A stretch of DNA of 64,000 nucleotides from Faunimonas pinastri (lineage in GTDB: Bacteria > Pseudomonadota > Alphaproteobacteria > Rhizobiales > Afifellaceae), in the NCBI RefSeq assembly GCF_900110915.1, contig NZ_FOFG01000002.1, positions 403,434-467,433 on the forward strand. The letters are read 5' to 3'. The notes under the pieces were generated by a model, which saw only the letters and a list, made by a program, of their open reading frames with translations, was not told the DNA's origin and searched no databases. A program made the translations under genes and the position numbers. Every line of letters begins with the position of its first letter. Positions within the stretch are counted from its first letter, which is position 1. Positions 63,666-64,000 of the stretch are shown one piece after another.

Positions 63666-64000
63666 TGGCCTGCCCCCAATCGGTGGCCCGTTTCAAATCT
63701 AATGCATTGTTGGCTTGTCGGCCACGCTTGAGGCGGCCGGGGAAGCGGGTTGGGTTGGCGTCGCCGGCCACAGCACGGCGTTGGGTGCGGGCGGCTTGTA
63801 ACCGAGCGAAGAGTGCGGGCGACGGGTGTTGTAGTGCTGCCTCCAGCCCTCAATGATGATCCGTGCCTCGGCCAGGCTATAGAACAGCTCGCCGTTCAAA
63901 AGCTGATCGCGAAGCTTGGAGTTGAAGCTCTCGCAGTAGCCGTTCTCCCAAGGACTACCGGGCTCGATGAAGGCCGTCTTCGCACCGACCGCTGCGATCC
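63666..64000 (-). mobile_element. IS3-family insertion sequence, partial (runs off right edge)
   Basis: Contains the C-terminal part of an IS3-type orfB transposase. The left end is placed near 63666 because TGGCCTGCCCCCAAT resembles the TG..CCTGCCCC ends of the IS3/IS407 group and starts just beyond the transposase stop. The other end and any target duplication are outside the window. Confidence 0.75.
63699..64000 (-). CDS. IS3-family transposase OrfB, C-terminal part
   Basis: The frame enters from the right edge with F-I-E-P-G-S-P-W-E-N-G-Y-C-E-S-F-N-S-K-L-R-D, which contains the last catalytic Glu region of the DDE integrase core. It continues to L-N-G-E-L-F-Y-S-L-A-E-A-R, W-R-Q-H-Y-N-T-R-R-P-H-S-S-L-G-Y-K-P-P-A-P and a stop at 63699. 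About 100 residues visible, reading frame intact so far. Confidence 0.93.
   Translation of the reverse strand, partial: IAAVGAKTAFIEPGSPWENGYCESFNSKLRDQLLNGELFYSLAEARIIIEGWRQHYNTRRPHSSLGYKPPAPNAVLWPATPTQPASPAASSVADKPTMH

Overview
The window is about 64 kb of high-GC, densely packed chromosome from an alphaproteobacterium, almost certainly in the order Hyphomicrobiales (Rhizobiales). The evidence is the gene order fabD-fabG-acpP-fabF-mltG with yicC-gmk, rpsF-rpsR-rplI, dnaB-alr-radA-cvpA, the Pseudomonas/Rhizobium-type aerobic cobalamin genes (cobW-cobN-cobO-cobQ with cbtAB), and alphaproteobacterial families such as DUF3126, DUF2336, DUF2934 and a BTLCP transglutaminase-like protease. A family assignment (for example Aurantimonadaceae) would be a guess. 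Nearly all of the window reads as core chromosome. Only the right edge, after a tRNA-Asn gene, looks accessory, with a partial IS3-family element running off the end.

Layout. 1-8 kb: a partial DUF892 ferritin-like gene, a GreA/B-like factor, a tandem glycine riboswitch ahead of a DadA-like FAD oxidoreductase, an NTF2-like protein, two MFS transporters, small stress/hypothetical genes and an XRE regulator. 8-17 kb: an unusual phosphoribosyltransferase/APH-like kinase fusion, a Tat-exported OpgD-type glucan protein, NAD kinase, a DUF2336 protein, a degenerate CitE-like protein, a flavin reductase/nitroreductase pair and a secreted beta-sandwich repeat protein. 17-28.5 kb: thrS, yidD, a MESH1-like alarmone hydrolase, two related small exported proteins, an IscU-like scaffold, hisI, a CBS protein, a rhomboid protease, a double-PilZ protein, a BTLCP protease, a gamma carbonic anhydrase, DUF3126, cysE and an alpha/beta hydrolase.

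28.5-51 kb: an NDUFS6-type zinc protein, a flavoprotein monooxygenase, a triple PRC-barrel exported protein, and then a tRNA-Leu(UAA) gene split by a 227-nt group I intron, which is the most striking feature of the window. Next come gmk-yicC, mltG, the fatty-acid synthesis block, ribosomal proteins S6/S18/L9, a cyclopropane synthase-like methyltransferase, dnaB-alr-radA-cvpA-SDR, der-bamB-yfgM and tRNA-Cys.

51-64 kb: a cobalamin locus. cobC-cbiB and a SemiSWEET gene run rightward. The seven-gene operon cbtB-cbtA-cobU-cobW-cobN-cobO-cobQ runs leftward behind a cobalamin riboswitch, with start/stop overlaps at several junctions. Together these genes cover cobalt uptake, cobaltochelation, corrinoid adenosylation, amidation, the aminopropanol arm and nucleotide-loop activation. 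The ring-building genes must lie elsewhere. Two small unknown genes, tRNA-Asn and the IS3 element close the window. I saw no rRNA genes, CRISPR arrays or prophage.
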